NCBI GenBank assembly: GCA_013152435.1
Contig: JAADGJ010000106.1
Location: 124,918-188,917 of the forward strand
DNA from: Chloroflexota bacterium
Lineage (GTDB): Bacteria > Chloroflexota > Anaerolineae > DUEN01
Length of the DNA stretch: 64,000 nucleotides
Direction: 5' to 3'
Below, one piece after another: positions 37,066 through 44,904 of the stretch. The translations under genes and the position numbers were made by a program. Below the pieces are notes generated by a model that was not told where the DNA came from, searched no databases, and worked only from the letters and a program-made list of their open reading frames with translations. Within the stretch, counting starts at the first letter, position 1. Every line of letters begins with the position of its first letter.

Positions 37066-37384
37066 AATCCATTTTCGGGTGAAGCCATTGCCCACCTGAC
37101 CGAATTGGGCGCGGTCTCCCTGATGTCCATGGCCGGCCTGGGGGCGCGGCTGGGGAGCTGGAATGGTTTCACGGGCCAAAGTTGCTCTGATCATTGCCAA
37201 CCTCGGACTGGTGGAGGGCTTGACCGGGCCGAAGATCTCTGCCACAATCGTAGTCATGGTCATCTTTACCGCGCGGGTTACTCCGCTGATGCTGCACGCG
37301 CTGTCTGCCCAGCCCAGCCAGCGGCTACCCCTTCATGGCGTTGATCTGCCGATCGATATATCTTCTGAAAGTGAGCAATCATGA
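37066..37384 (+). pseudogene. Decayed cation:proton antiporter remnant
   Basis: Two pieces of a CPA2-like antiporter survive in different frames. The first (37078-37150) reads EAIAHLTELGAVSLMSMAGL, like the region LLAHLGVLFLMFIAGL of the intact gene. The second (37163-37384) reads VSRAKVALIIANLGL through RVTPLMLHAL, like TSRGEVGLIVATVIL through LVTPIMLRVL. The middle of the gene is missing and the frame is broken between them. This is a clear internal deletion, and the locus is non-functional. Confidence 0.8.
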
Positions 37385-37390
37385 TATACT

Positions 37391-37630
37391 TTGCTCGTTT
37401 ATGTCTTGGATGAAGAAAAGTTACGGGTGAGGATGACAAGCGTACAGGACAAAACTGCTGAACTCCTACGCCGCAGCGAAGAGGCGCTGTTGCCTGCGGC
37501 GGACGTCCTCGTGGCTGCTCGGGAGGCTGGCGCGGGCGATGAAGAGTTGGCTGAGGCGCAGCAACTGTACCGTGCGGGCTCCCTGCGTTGGGACCTTATC
37601 TCTTCGGAGAAAGGACGAGGAAACCGATGA
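37391..37630 (+). pseudogene. Duplicated nrfA 3'-fragment
   Basis: The translation QDKTAELLRRSEEALLPAAD through LYRAGSLRWDLISSEK matches the C-terminal helices of the intact NrfA at 35041-35220 with few changes, and the DNA is closely similar as well. No heme motifs are present. A short lead-in (LLVYVLDEEK) recalls the P-II-like N-terminus. Its stop codon overlaps the start of the P-II/CBS gene (ATGA), so it may be translated, but it cannot be a nitrite reductase. Confidence 0.85.
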
Positions 37631-38514
37631 CACAACTACTGATTGTTATCTTAGATGACCTGGCGTGTATGCCGGACTTGCTCCAGGCCTGGCAAGCCAT
37701 CGGCGTGCCAGGGACAACTATCCTGGAAAGCGTGGGGGCCTACCGGGTGAGTACCTGGCTCAGTCGAGTGGGCCTGGGGGCGCTCGACGGCCTTTTCGAG
37801 GCCAAAGAGGTACGCCGGCGCACGCTCTTAGCGGCCATTGAGGACGACGATCTCCTGGCCCAAGCTGTGGCCGAGGCGGAGCGGATAGTGGGTGGTTTTG
37901 ACCGGCCGGACAGCGGCCTGTTGCTGGTGTTGCCCGTGGCCCAGGCGAGAGGATTGCACAAAGTCCGCCCCGCGCCATCCCAGGAGGAGTTGCCCCCTGC
38001 CGTCCGGCCGGACTGGAAGCTCCTACGAGATACGCCGGTCGAGGAGGTGGCAGCCATCCTGGACCTGGAGCCGACCATTGTCAGCCCCGACACTCCCCTG
38101 GACGAGGTAGCTCGGGCCATGCTGGCTCACCCCAACGTCCACGTGGCCTGCGTGGTGGCTGAAGACGGCCGGCTGGTGGGGGTGCTCAGCCTACGCTCTC
38201 TGGCCGATGACTTCTTCTTCCACATCCTGCCCGAGGAGTTTATGAGCGAGGTCACCGACTTGAAACAGGCGATGCAGTTCGCCGAGAAGAGCCGCATGCG
38301 CACCGCAGCCGACGCCATGCAGGAGCCGGTCTGGGTGAAACGAGGGGAGAAAGTGAAGGATGCCTTCAAGCGCATGCACGAGCATGATCTCTCGGGCGTG
38401 CCGGTGGTGGACGAACGTTACCATATCGTAGGATATATCAACCTGCTGGAGCTGCTGGCTATCTGCCTGGAGCGGGGAGAGGAAGCCGAGAACGGCGAAA
38501 AGGAGAGCCCATGA
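37627..38514 (+). CDS. P-II-like domain fused to two CBS domains
   Basis: About 295 residues. Residues 1-115 are a P-II-like domain (TQLLIVILDDLACMPDLLQAW, GTTILESVGAYRV, RRTLLAAIEDDD, SGLLLVLPVAQARGL) paralogous to the 36703 protein. Two CBS motifs follow: about residues 140-215 (EPTIVSPDTPLDEVARAM, HVACVVAEDGRLVGVLSLRSL) and 230-285 (ADAMQEPVWVKRGEKVKDAF, LSGVPVVDERYHIVGYINLLEL). CBS pairs usually bind adenosyl nucleotides, so the protein should be a ligand-sensing regulator. Its stop overlaps the start of the ArsB/NhaD permease (ATGA), so direct control of that transporter is a reasonable inference. Confidence 0.88.
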   Translation: MTQLLIVILDDLACMPDLLQAWQAIGVPGTTILESVGAYRVSTWLSRVGLGALDGLFEAKEVRRRTLLAAIEDDDLLAQAVAEAERIVGGFDRPDSGLLLVLPVAQARGLHKVRPAPSQEELPPAVRPDWKLLRDTPVEEVAAILDLEPTIVSPDTPLDEVARAMLAHPNVHVACVVAEDGRLVGVLSLRSLADDFFFHILPEEFMSEVTDLKQAMQFAEKSRMRTAADAMQEPVWVKRGEKVKDAFKRMHEHDLSGVPVVDERYHIVGYINLLELLAICLERGEEAENGEKESP

Positions 38515-39773
38515 ATCCCACCTGGGTGGCTGGAGGTATCTTCCTGATCACCTACGGCCTGATTGTCACCGAACGAGTGCACCGCACGTTGGCGGCGTTG
38601 CTGGGTGGGGTGGCCATGATATTCCTGGGCGTGCTTCCACAGGAGCAGGCCTTTGGCGCGGTGGACTGGAACGTTATCTTCCTGCTGGCGGGCATGATGG
38701 CTATCGCCAACGTGCTGCGGGAAACCGGGCTCTTCCAGTGGATCGCCGTCCAGGCCGTCAGGCTAGGGAAAGGGGATCCCTTCCGTATTCTGGTTATCCT
38801 CTCTTTGGTCACCGCCATCACTTCGGCGTTCCTGGACAATGTGACCATCGTGGTGCTGGTGGCGCCGGTCACCCTGCTGGTCGCGGCCAGTCTGCGAGTC
38901 AGCCCGTTGCCCTACCTCATCGCCGAGATCCTGGCCTCGAACATCGGCGGGATGGCGACCCTTATCGGCGATCCACCCAATATCCTCATCGGCAGCGCAG
39001 CCGGCATCGACTTCGTCACCTTCGCCGCGAACATGGCGCCGATCAGTGTGCTGATTCTGATCGCTTTTGTTGGACTGGCCTGGTTCCTGTTCAAAAAGGA
39101 ACTGCAGCGCGGCAAAAGCGGTCCATTGGACGTCGAGTCTCTGGACACCTCGGAGTTGATAACGGACGTTCAGTTGCTGCGCAAATCCCTGATCGTCATG
39201 GGAGGCGTGATCCTGGGCTTTCTACTCCACGGAGTCTTACACCTGGAGGTGGCCACCATCGCCCTGGCCGGCGCGACGATCTTAATGCTGTGGAACCGTC
39301 ACGATCCCCATCACGTGCTATCCGAGATCGAGTGGACGACGCTGTTCTTCTTCATTGGCCTGTTCATTACCGTGGAAGCAGTGGTGCAGGTGGGGATCAT
39401 TGAGACGGTGGCCCGGGCAGCGCTGCGCCTGACCGGTGGGGACCTGACCTTGACCTCCATGCTGCTTATCTGGCTGTCGGCTGTTGTCTCGGGTATCGTG
39501 GACAACATCCCCTATACAGCGACCATGATCCCGGTAGCGGAGAGCCTGGGGAAAACAATGCCGGTGGCGCCGCTATGGTGGGCGCTGGCAATGGGCGCCG
39601 ACCTGGGAGGCAACGCCACGCTGGTGGGCGCCTCGGCCAACGTCGTCGTGGCCAGCATAGCCGAGCGCAGCGGGCACCCCATCAGCTTCCGCCTGTTCCT
39701 GCGCTACGGCGTCATCACCACGTTCCTGTCCCTGATCATGGCCAGCCTTTACATGTGGATTCGCTATCTATAG
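38511..39773 (+). CDS. ArsB/NhaD-superfamily permease
   Basis: About 420 residues and 11-12 helices. EQAFGAVDWNVIFLLAGMM and ILASNIGGMATLIGDPPNILIGSAAG are signatures of the ion-transporter superfamily that includes ArsB, NhaD and the P-protein. VSGIVDNIPYTATMIPVAESLG and GADLGGNATLVGASANVVV are the second repeat. It could carry Na+/H+, an anion such as arsenite, or a dicarboxylate; the sequence does not decide. Translationally coupled to the P-II/CBS regulator. Confidence 0.9.
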   Translation: MNPTWVAGGIFLITYGLIVTERVHRTLAALLGGVAMIFLGVLPQEQAFGAVDWNVIFLLAGMMAIANVLRETGLFQWIAVQAVRLGKGDPFRILVILSLVTAITSAFLDNVTIVVLVAPVTLLVAASLRVSPLPYLIAEILASNIGGMATLIGDPPNILIGSAAGIDFVTFAANMAPISVLILIAFVGLAWFLFKKELQRGKSGPLDVESLDTSELITDVQLLRKSLIVMGGVILGFLLHGVLHLEVATIALAGATILMLWNRHDPHHVLSEIEWTTLFFFIGLFITVEAVVQVGIIETVARAALRLTGGDLTLTSMLLIWLSAVVSGIVDNIPYTATMIPVAESLGKTMPVAPLWWALAMGADLGGNATLVGASANVVVASIAERSGHPISFRLFLRYGVITTFLSLIMASLYMWIRYL

Positions 39774-39800
39774 GACGCGACCCCGAGGTAGGACGGTGAT

Positions 39801-41156
39801 ATGGACGAGATCCTTCTGGAGGTGAGCCTGATCCTGGCCCTGATCTTGCTCAACGGCTTCTTCGCCGCGGCCGAGATCGCCGTGGTCTCCGCCCGCAGGA
39901 GCCGCCTGCAAGTCCTGGCAGCCGAAGGACACCCTGGAGCGCAGCGCGTGCTGGCCCTGCAACAGGACCCGAGCCGCTTCCTCTCCACGGTGCAGATCGG
40001 CATCACGCTGGTCGGAGCTCTGGCCTCCGCCATCGGCGGCGCCAGCGTGGTTCGCTTCCTGGAGCCCCGCCTGGCGGCGTTACCCCTGCCCTGGTCGGCA
40101 GCCTACGTCGAAGCAGTGGCCCTGCTGCTGGTCGTGGCCGTGATCTCGTATCTCTCGCTAGTGGTGGGCGAGCTGGTGCCTAAGAAGTTGGCGTTACGCC
40201 GGGCTGTGGCTCTGGCCATAACGCTGAGCGCCCCTCTGGACTGGCTCTCCCGCCTGGCGCATCCGCTGGTGTGGATCCTCACCCGGTCAAGCGATCTGAT
40301 CCTGCGGCTCGTGATAGAGCTGAGTGATCTCCTGTTCCCGACGGAGGAGGAGGAAGAGGCCGGGGTGACCGATGAGGAGATCCTGGCCATGCTACGCGAG
40401 GGTGTGGCCGCGGGCGCTTTTCACCCCTCCGAACAGGCGCTGGTGCAGGGCATATTCCGCTTCGCCGATCGGCGAGTGCAGGAGGTCATGCGGCCCCGAG
40501 CCGACATCACGGCCGTGGAGGCCAGCACCCCACTGGCCCAGGTGTTAGATCTAGCCCGGCAGAGAGGATACTCCCGCTATCCGGTCTACGAGGGGGATCT
40601 CGACCACATCGTGGGCCTGGTGCATGTCAAGGATCTGCTATCGGACGACGACCTGCAACGACCGGTCAGGGAGGTGGCCCGAGAGCCCCTGCTGGTACCG
40701 GACAGTCTGCGGCTGATCGAGCTGCTCCGCCAGTTCCAAAGGGCCGGGATGCATCTAGCCATCGTGCTGGATGAATACGGCGGCACCGCCGGGCTGGTCA
40801 CCCTGGAGGATCTGCTGGAAGAGATCGTGGGGGACATCGAAGATGAGCACCCCCACCCTGTGCCGGGACCCCGGCGTCGCTCCGACGGGATACTGATCGT
40901 GCCGGGGACACTGCCCGTGCACGATCTGGCCCAGACGCTGGGGCTGGCCATCCCAGAGCACACCCCCTACGACACGGTAGCGGGTCTGATCCTGTATCTG
41001 CTGGGCCATATCCCACAGCCAGGGGAGGAGGTCGTTTACGAGGGATATCGGTTCGTCGTCCAGGAGATGGAAGCCCGACGGATCAGGCAGGTGATGATCA
41101 TCCCTGCGGCCCGTAAAAAGGGAGGCGGGCAGGCCGGACAGCCCTGCGCCTCGTGA
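39801..41156 (+). CDS. CNNM/CorC-type (DUF21-CBS-CorC_HlyC) membrane protein
   Basis: About 451 residues. An N-terminal DUF21 transmembrane domain (residues 1-200, with FFAAAEIAVVSARRSRLQVLA and VGELVPKKLALR) is followed by a CBS pair (RVQEVMRPRADITAVEAS, GYSRYPVYEGDLDHIVGLVHVKDLL) and a C-terminal CorC_HlyC domain (DGILIVPGTLPVHDLAQTLGL). Members are linked to Mg2+ or Co2+ export or homeostasis and Na+ coupling; the name hemolysin is historical. It follows the permease gene by 27 bases and is likely in the same transcript. Confidence 0.94.
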   Translation: MDEILLEVSLILALILLNGFFAAAEIAVVSARRSRLQVLAAEGHPGAQRVLALQQDPSRFLSTVQIGITLVGALASAIGGASVVRFLEPRLAALPLPWSAAYVEAVALLLVVAVISYLSLVVGELVPKKLALRRAVALAITLSAPLDWLSRLAHPLVWILTRSSDLILRLVIELSDLLFPTEEEEEAGVTDEEILAMLREGVAAGAFHPSEQALVQGIFRFADRRVQEVMRPRADITAVEASTPLAQVLDLARQRGYSRYPVYEGDLDHIVGLVHVKDLLSDDDLQRPVREVAREPLLVPDSLRLIELLRQFQRAGMHLAIVLDEYGGTAGLVTLEDLLEEIVGDIEDEHPHPVPGPRRRSDGILIVPGTLPVHDLAQTLGLAIPEHTPYDTVAGLILYLLGHIPQPGEEVVYEGYRFVVQEMEARRIRQVMIIPAARKKGGGQAGQPCAS

Positions 41157-41170
41157 AATCCCCAAGGCTG

Positions 41171-41179
41171 TGGTAGAAT
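41171..41179 (+). promoter_or_regulatory. Extended -10 promoter for the flavoprotein gene
   Basis: TGG followed by TAGAAT, 46 bases before the ATG at 41225, without a recognisable -35. It lies just downstream of the CNNM stop codon and so separates the flavoprotein from the ion cluster. Confidence 0.5.
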
Positions 41180-41224
41180 ATCCTCGTCTTCCCCTCACTC
41201 ACCAACTCACGGGCGAACACGAGG

Positions 41225-42442
41225 ATGGCCGATCTCACAAGCGCTGACGTTCTCGTCGTGGGGGCGGGGCCGGCCGGCAGCGCGGCCGCGGCCCGGCTGG
41301 CCCAGGCGGGCTGGGACGTGCTCCTGGTCGACAAAGCCCACTTCCCGCGCGAGAAGACATGCGGCGGCGGTCTGACACCTCGAGCCGTCGCCGCGCTGCA
41401 AGCGCTGGGAGCGCTGGATCAGGTGGCCGCTCGGGCCCATCGCGTGACGGGCGCCCGACTCGTCTCCCCCTCAGGCCATCAGCTCCACATACGCTTCGCC
41501 GACCACCTCGATGGGCTTCCCCCCTACGGGCTGGCCATCCCCCGCCTATACCTGGACGACCTGCTGCGTCGGCACGCCATCGACCAGGGAGCCCGCTTCC
41601 TGCCCGGCTGTAAGGTCGCCGGCCCCCAGCGCGATCACGTCCTCCACACGGTGATCGGGCAACGGGATGGCGAGCGGATCACCCTGCACGCCCGGCTGGT
41701 CATCCTGGCCACAGGCGCCTATCTGCCGATCCTGCGCGCCTTCGGGTTCCTGGACCACATGCCCCCCACGGTATTGGCGGCGCGAGCGTATTGGGATGGC
41801 CTTCAGGGCCCCGCGGACGCGTTCGAGTTCTATTTCGACCGTCGGCTGCGCCCGGGCTACGCGTGGCTGTTCCCCACGGGAAATGGACGCGCCAACGTCG
41901 GGGTCGGCCTGTTCCCCACAGGCCGAGAACATCCCCACTCCGCCGCCCGCCTGCTACCCGGCCTCCTCGATGGACATCCCCTCCTGCGGGAGCGGCTATG
42001 TCAGGCGCATCGGGCGACCCCGATCAAGGGCTATCCGCTGCGCACCGACTTTCCAAGCCATCCAACGGTTCGAGAAAACGTGATGGTCGTCGGCGAAGCG
42101 TGCGGGCTGGTCAACCCGGTGACAGGGGAGGGAATCGATCTGGCGATCGAGAGCGGGTTGTTGGCGGCGGAGATCGCGAACGAGGCACTGCGCCATCTCG
42201 GGGATCGCTTCACGACCACGCTACGCCGATACGATCGCGAGCTGCGCAGGCAATTCGCGGAGTTCTTCCGAGAGATGCGGGCTCTACTCCGGCTGGCCAT
42301 GGGGCGAAAGGCGCTGGACGTCCTGATCCGAAAGGGCGCTCGCCACCCGGAGCTGGCCCACACGATCGTATACATCAACCTGGGGCTCATCTCCCCGCTC
42401 GCCGCGTTCACCCCTCGGACGTGGCGGGATATCCTCTTCTGA
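41225..42442 (+). CDS. Geranylgeranyl-reductase-family FAD-dependent oxidoreductase
   Basis: About 405 residues. The FAD dinucleotide motif VVGAGPAGSAAAARLAQAGW is at residues 10-29, followed by KTCGGGLTPRAV. The second FAD motif is GEACGLVNPVTGEGIDLAIESG. Such enzymes reduce isoprenoid side chains of lipids, chlorophyll or quinones, or hydroxylate related compounds. The substrate is unknown. Its 3' end overlaps the convergent membrane-protein gene by 35 bases. Confidence 0.9.
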   Translation: MADLTSADVLVVGAGPAGSAAAARLAQAGWDVLLVDKAHFPREKTCGGGLTPRAVAALQALGALDQVAARAHRVTGARLVSPSGHQLHIRFADHLDGLPPYGLAIPRLYLDDLLRRHAIDQGARFLPGCKVAGPQRDHVLHTVIGQRDGERITLHARLVILATGAYLPILRAFGFLDHMPPTVLAARAYWDGLQGPADAFEFYFDRRLRPGYAWLFPTGNGRANVGVGLFPTGREHPHSAARLLPGLLDGHPLLRERLCQAHRATPIKGYPLRTDFPSHPTVRENVMVVGEACGLVNPVTGEGIDLAIESGLLAAEIANEALRHLGDRFTTTLRRYDRELRRQFAEFFREMRALLRLAMGRKALDVLIRKGARHPELAHTIVYINLGLISPLAAFTPRTWRDILF

Positions 42443-43349
42443 CCCGAGGGCGCCGGCGGACCGCCCCGGCGGCCTCATCGATCAGGCGCACATAATCGCC
42501 GGCGGGCACCCCTACCAGGTCGAGTGTGAACTGATAAAGCGCATAGACCTCCATGGCGAACGGGAGATAACCGCCATACCCCAGGATGGGCATCTCGAAA
42601 ACATGGAAGAAGCTGACGAACGGCACATGGTAGATCCACTTGGGCAGCGCGTAGTAGTTCCACATCTCCCAGAAGAAGCCGCACGTCAGCCCGGCCAGCC
42701 AGAGGGCGACGATAGGTCGCCAGTCCCCCTGACGGAGATACGTGATGAGGCTGGGGCGGCCGCGCAGGTGATTGATCGGGTCCAGGATCAGATATACGGA
42801 GAGCCATACCAGGGGAAACGCGTATCGCGGCGCCGTGATCACCGCCACGACGGCGACGATCCCGAGCAGGATCGCATTGGTGAGCGCGCGCGGCGTATCA
42901 CTCACTCGCGGGCCGGAGGGGAGCCTCTGAATCCACCCGGCCGTGCCCCACAGCTCGGCCGTCTCCAGCACGGCGGGCGTCACGATGGTGAAATGGACCG
43001 TAGCCGTCAGGAAGTAGGAGAGCCCGCTCCACTCCCCGGTGCCGATATACTCCCAGTTCTGCAGGTAGCGATTGAAGAACTCGAATAGCCACCAGGCCGG
43101 CACGGAGGCGGCGAAGAGCCCCAGGAAGCGCGCACGGTTACGATGCCAGAGCGATGTGCCCTTGCGCGCGTACACCAGGGCATCCACAACGAGGATATAA
43201 CCAACCCAGAGGAGCAGGAACGCATGGTGGGAAAGGAATTCCAGCCCCTCCGGCCTGAGCCAGGATAACGGCCACCCGGCCGCGATGAGCGCCAGGCCGA
43301 GGAAGCCGTAAAGCGGGAAGCGCCAGCGTGATCTGTCCTTCACGATCAA
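42408..43349 (-). CDS. Multi-pass membrane protein, unknown
   Basis: About 313 residues with seven or eight membrane helices. Conserved-looking segments include SVPAWWLFEFFNRYLQNWEYI and WEMWNYYALPKWIYHVPF followed by FEMPILGYGGYLPFAMEVYALY. The many Trp, Tyr, Glu and Asn residues near helix ends suggest a ligand or cofactor site. I do not recognise the family. TTG 43349 was chosen because AGGAGG lies 6 bases upstream; GTG 43343 is an alternative. An upstream extension is open but covers another gene. Confidence 0.7.
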   Translation of the reverse strand: MIVKDRSRWRFPLYGFLGLALIAAGWPLSWLRPEGLEFLSHHAFLLLWVGYILVVDALVYARKGTSLWHRNRARFLGLFAASVPAWWLFEFFNRYLQNWEYIGTGEWSGLSYFLTATVHFTIVTPAVLETAELWGTAGWIQRLPSGPRVSDTPRALTNAILLGIVAVVAVITAPRYAFPLVWLSVYLILDPINHLRGRPSLITYLRQGDWRPIVALWLAGLTCGFFWEMWNYYALPKWIYHVPFVSFFHVFEMPILGYGGYLPFAMEVYALYQFTLDLVGVPAGDYVRLIDEAAGAVRRRPRVRRGYPATSEG

Positions 43350-43714
43350 ATCGATCCTCCTGAGAGCTTCATGATCTTGTAGGCCAAAATAAGGAGGAAA
43401 GCCAGGATGATGAGTAACCCGAGAACGCTCTTTGTGCATCCCCACGTCATGGCAGCCGGGCTTGGGCCGGGATCCAAGGAAGGCTTTCTGGGTAGGAAGT
43501 ATCTTTGTATTGATCCCCACCAATACAAAAATTGGCGTGCGATGAAACCGACCACCAACGCAACCATGCCGCCCCAAATACATCCGCTCGAGAAAGCGGG
43601 CTCTATCTCTAGCGGCTGTAAGAACTCCCGAACAATCATGCCAGCTAGAGAATCAAGCAGCGCGTTCCCAATGCGAATCAGCATGCGAACCAGATCCACC
43701 ATGCCTGCCCCCAT
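43346..43714 (-). CDS. Small membrane protein in an AT-richer patch, unknown
   Basis: About 122 residues with three hydrophobic helices (about residues 10-30, 48-70 and 96-118). It contains a Pro-rich cytoplasmic loop. Its stop overlaps the start of the next minus-strand gene by 4 bases, implying coupling. A longer form beginning with TTG 43822 is open but crosses the promoter of the divergent gene. Base composition is lower in GC than the surrounding DNA. No family recognised. Confidence 0.5.
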   Translation of the reverse strand: MGAGMVDLVRMLIRIGNALLDSLAGMIVREFLQPLEIEPAFSSGCIWGGMVALVVGFIARQFLYWWGSIQRYFLPRKPSLDPGPSPAAMTWGCTKSVLGLLIILAFLLILAYKIMKLSGGSI

Positions 43715-43738
43715 GAACTCGAGGAGCCCAACACCAGT

Positions 43739-43767
43739 TTGACTTTTGCAACGCCCGGCCCTATAAT
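43739..43767 (+). promoter_or_regulatory. Near-consensus promoter of the 43817 gene
   Basis: TTGACT (43739-43744), 17-base spacer, TATAAT (43762-43767). It is one of the best promoters in the window. Transcription from about 43774 rules out the in-frame TTG at 43739 as the start codon of the gene. Confidence 0.8.
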
Positions 43768-43816
43768 AGAACAGGCGTTCGAGAGGGTGGGAAAGTCTGG
43801 ATACAAGGTTGGGTGG

Positions 43817-44338
43817 ATGCAAAGGTTACTAGAATTTTTAACAAGTCTATACTGGCTCGCCCTGCCTCAAACCATTGTTGAAAACCTCCTCTACGCTGAT
43901 TGGAGCACAGCCAAGCGCAAGAATACCCTGGTTAGCGAATTCCTACGTAATCTTCTAGGATTAAACTCTGTGCCCTTTTTCGTTCCTATGGATAGCCCAT
44001 GGTCCGCAGGGGAAATCCACGCCCTGCTAGCCAAGCATGGTATCAAAATGTGGGGAGTAGGATGGGCCAACGGAGAATTGTTCTTTCGCGTCCGCAAGCA
44101 ACAAGCGATCTGGGCACAATATGTAATGCTACGCGCTGGCGTCCCACTCACCCATGGACTTCTCGCCTCCCATAGCAGCCTTGAAAAGCATCCAATCCAG
44201 CAAGTCTCCTCTGACAAAGGAATGCCCCATCATGAGGCTCGGAAGCAAGCACACAGAAAACAACGAGCCAGGGGACAAGGAATCCTGTCCGCTATTGATC
44301 AATTCTTAAATGACATCGACTCATCCTTGGGAGGATAG
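43817..44338 (+). CDS. Unknown protein of about 173 residues, low GC
   Basis: The central part DSPWSAGEIHALLAKHGIK with MWGVGWANGELFFRVRKQQA and WAQYVMLRAGVPL looks like one compact alpha/beta domain. The N-terminus is helical (LLEFLTSLYWLALPQTIVENLL). The last 45 residues are rich in His, Lys and Arg and probably unstructured or nucleic-acid-binding. Base composition is clearly less GC-rich than the genome around it, suggesting transfer. It is divergent from the small membrane protein and convergent with the isomerase operon. Function not recognised. Confidence 0.6.
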   Translation: MQRLLEFLTSLYWLALPQTIVENLLYADWSTAKRKNTLVSEFLRNLLGLNSVPFFVPMDSPWSAGEIHALLAKHGIKMWGVGWANGELFFRVRKQQAIWAQYVMLRAGVPLTHGLLASHSSLEKHPIQQVSSDKGMPHHEARKQAHRKQRARGQGILSAIDQFLNDIDSSLGG

Positions 44339-44358
44339 AAAACCCTTACCAGCATCTC

Positions 44359-44904
44359 TCAATCCGCGATCACCGTTCGGCGGCGGACGTCGGGATCGGT
44401 GAACACGTCCTCTACATCTGTGGCGCGGGACGAGAAGCTCCACACGACAGCACCTTCCGGCCCCGCCTGGAACCAATGAAACGTGTTCGGCGGGGACGTC
44501 ACCTGATCGCCCGGCCGCAATAGCGTCTCGTGCCATACGGTGTACGTGTGCCGCCGATGCGCGGGCGGGTTAGCCCTGGGATTTGGTGTCGACTCGCCGG
44601 GCATGTATAGGTACAGCTCGCCCCACTGACAGCGGAACGTCTCCTCTTTGCCCGGATAATCGCCCAGCGGCGGGTGCTTGTGCTGAGGACACGTCTGGCC
44701 GGGGAACAGCACCAATACCTTTACCCCGATCGCCGGGGTATCCACGAGCGTGAGGATCTGCACCCCGCTCTGCTCCAATTCCCCCAGCCCGAAGTCGGCT
44801 ACCTCGATACGCTCGATCTCGTCCGGCCTCGCCACGATACCAGCATGGCGCAGCATCTCCGCCGCGCGCCGACGGGCGGCCTCATAATCTTGCCGTGTGA
44901 TCAT
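44359..44904 (-). CDS. D-lyxose/D-mannose isomerase-type cupin (DUF1498)
   Basis: About 181 residues of cupin fold. Metal ligands are visible in CPQHKHPP (two His) with Glu in KEETFRCQWGELYLYMPGE and His in PPNTFHWFQAG. This pattern matches D-lyxose isomerase (YdaE/EcSI type), which interconverts D-lyxose and D-xylulose or D-mannose and D-fructose. The start overlaps the previous gene's stop by 4 bases. It completes a short sugar-catabolism operon with the TIM-barrel epimerase. Confidence 0.85.
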   Translation of the reverse strand: MITRQDYEAARRRAAEMLRHAGIVARPDEIERIEVADFGLGELEQSGVQILTLVDTPAIGVKVLVLFPGQTCPQHKHPPLGDYPGKEETFRCQWGELYLYMPGESTPNPRANPPAHRRHTYTVWHETLLRPGDQVTSPPNTFHWFQAGPEGAVVWSFSSRATDVEDVFTDPDVRRRTVIAD

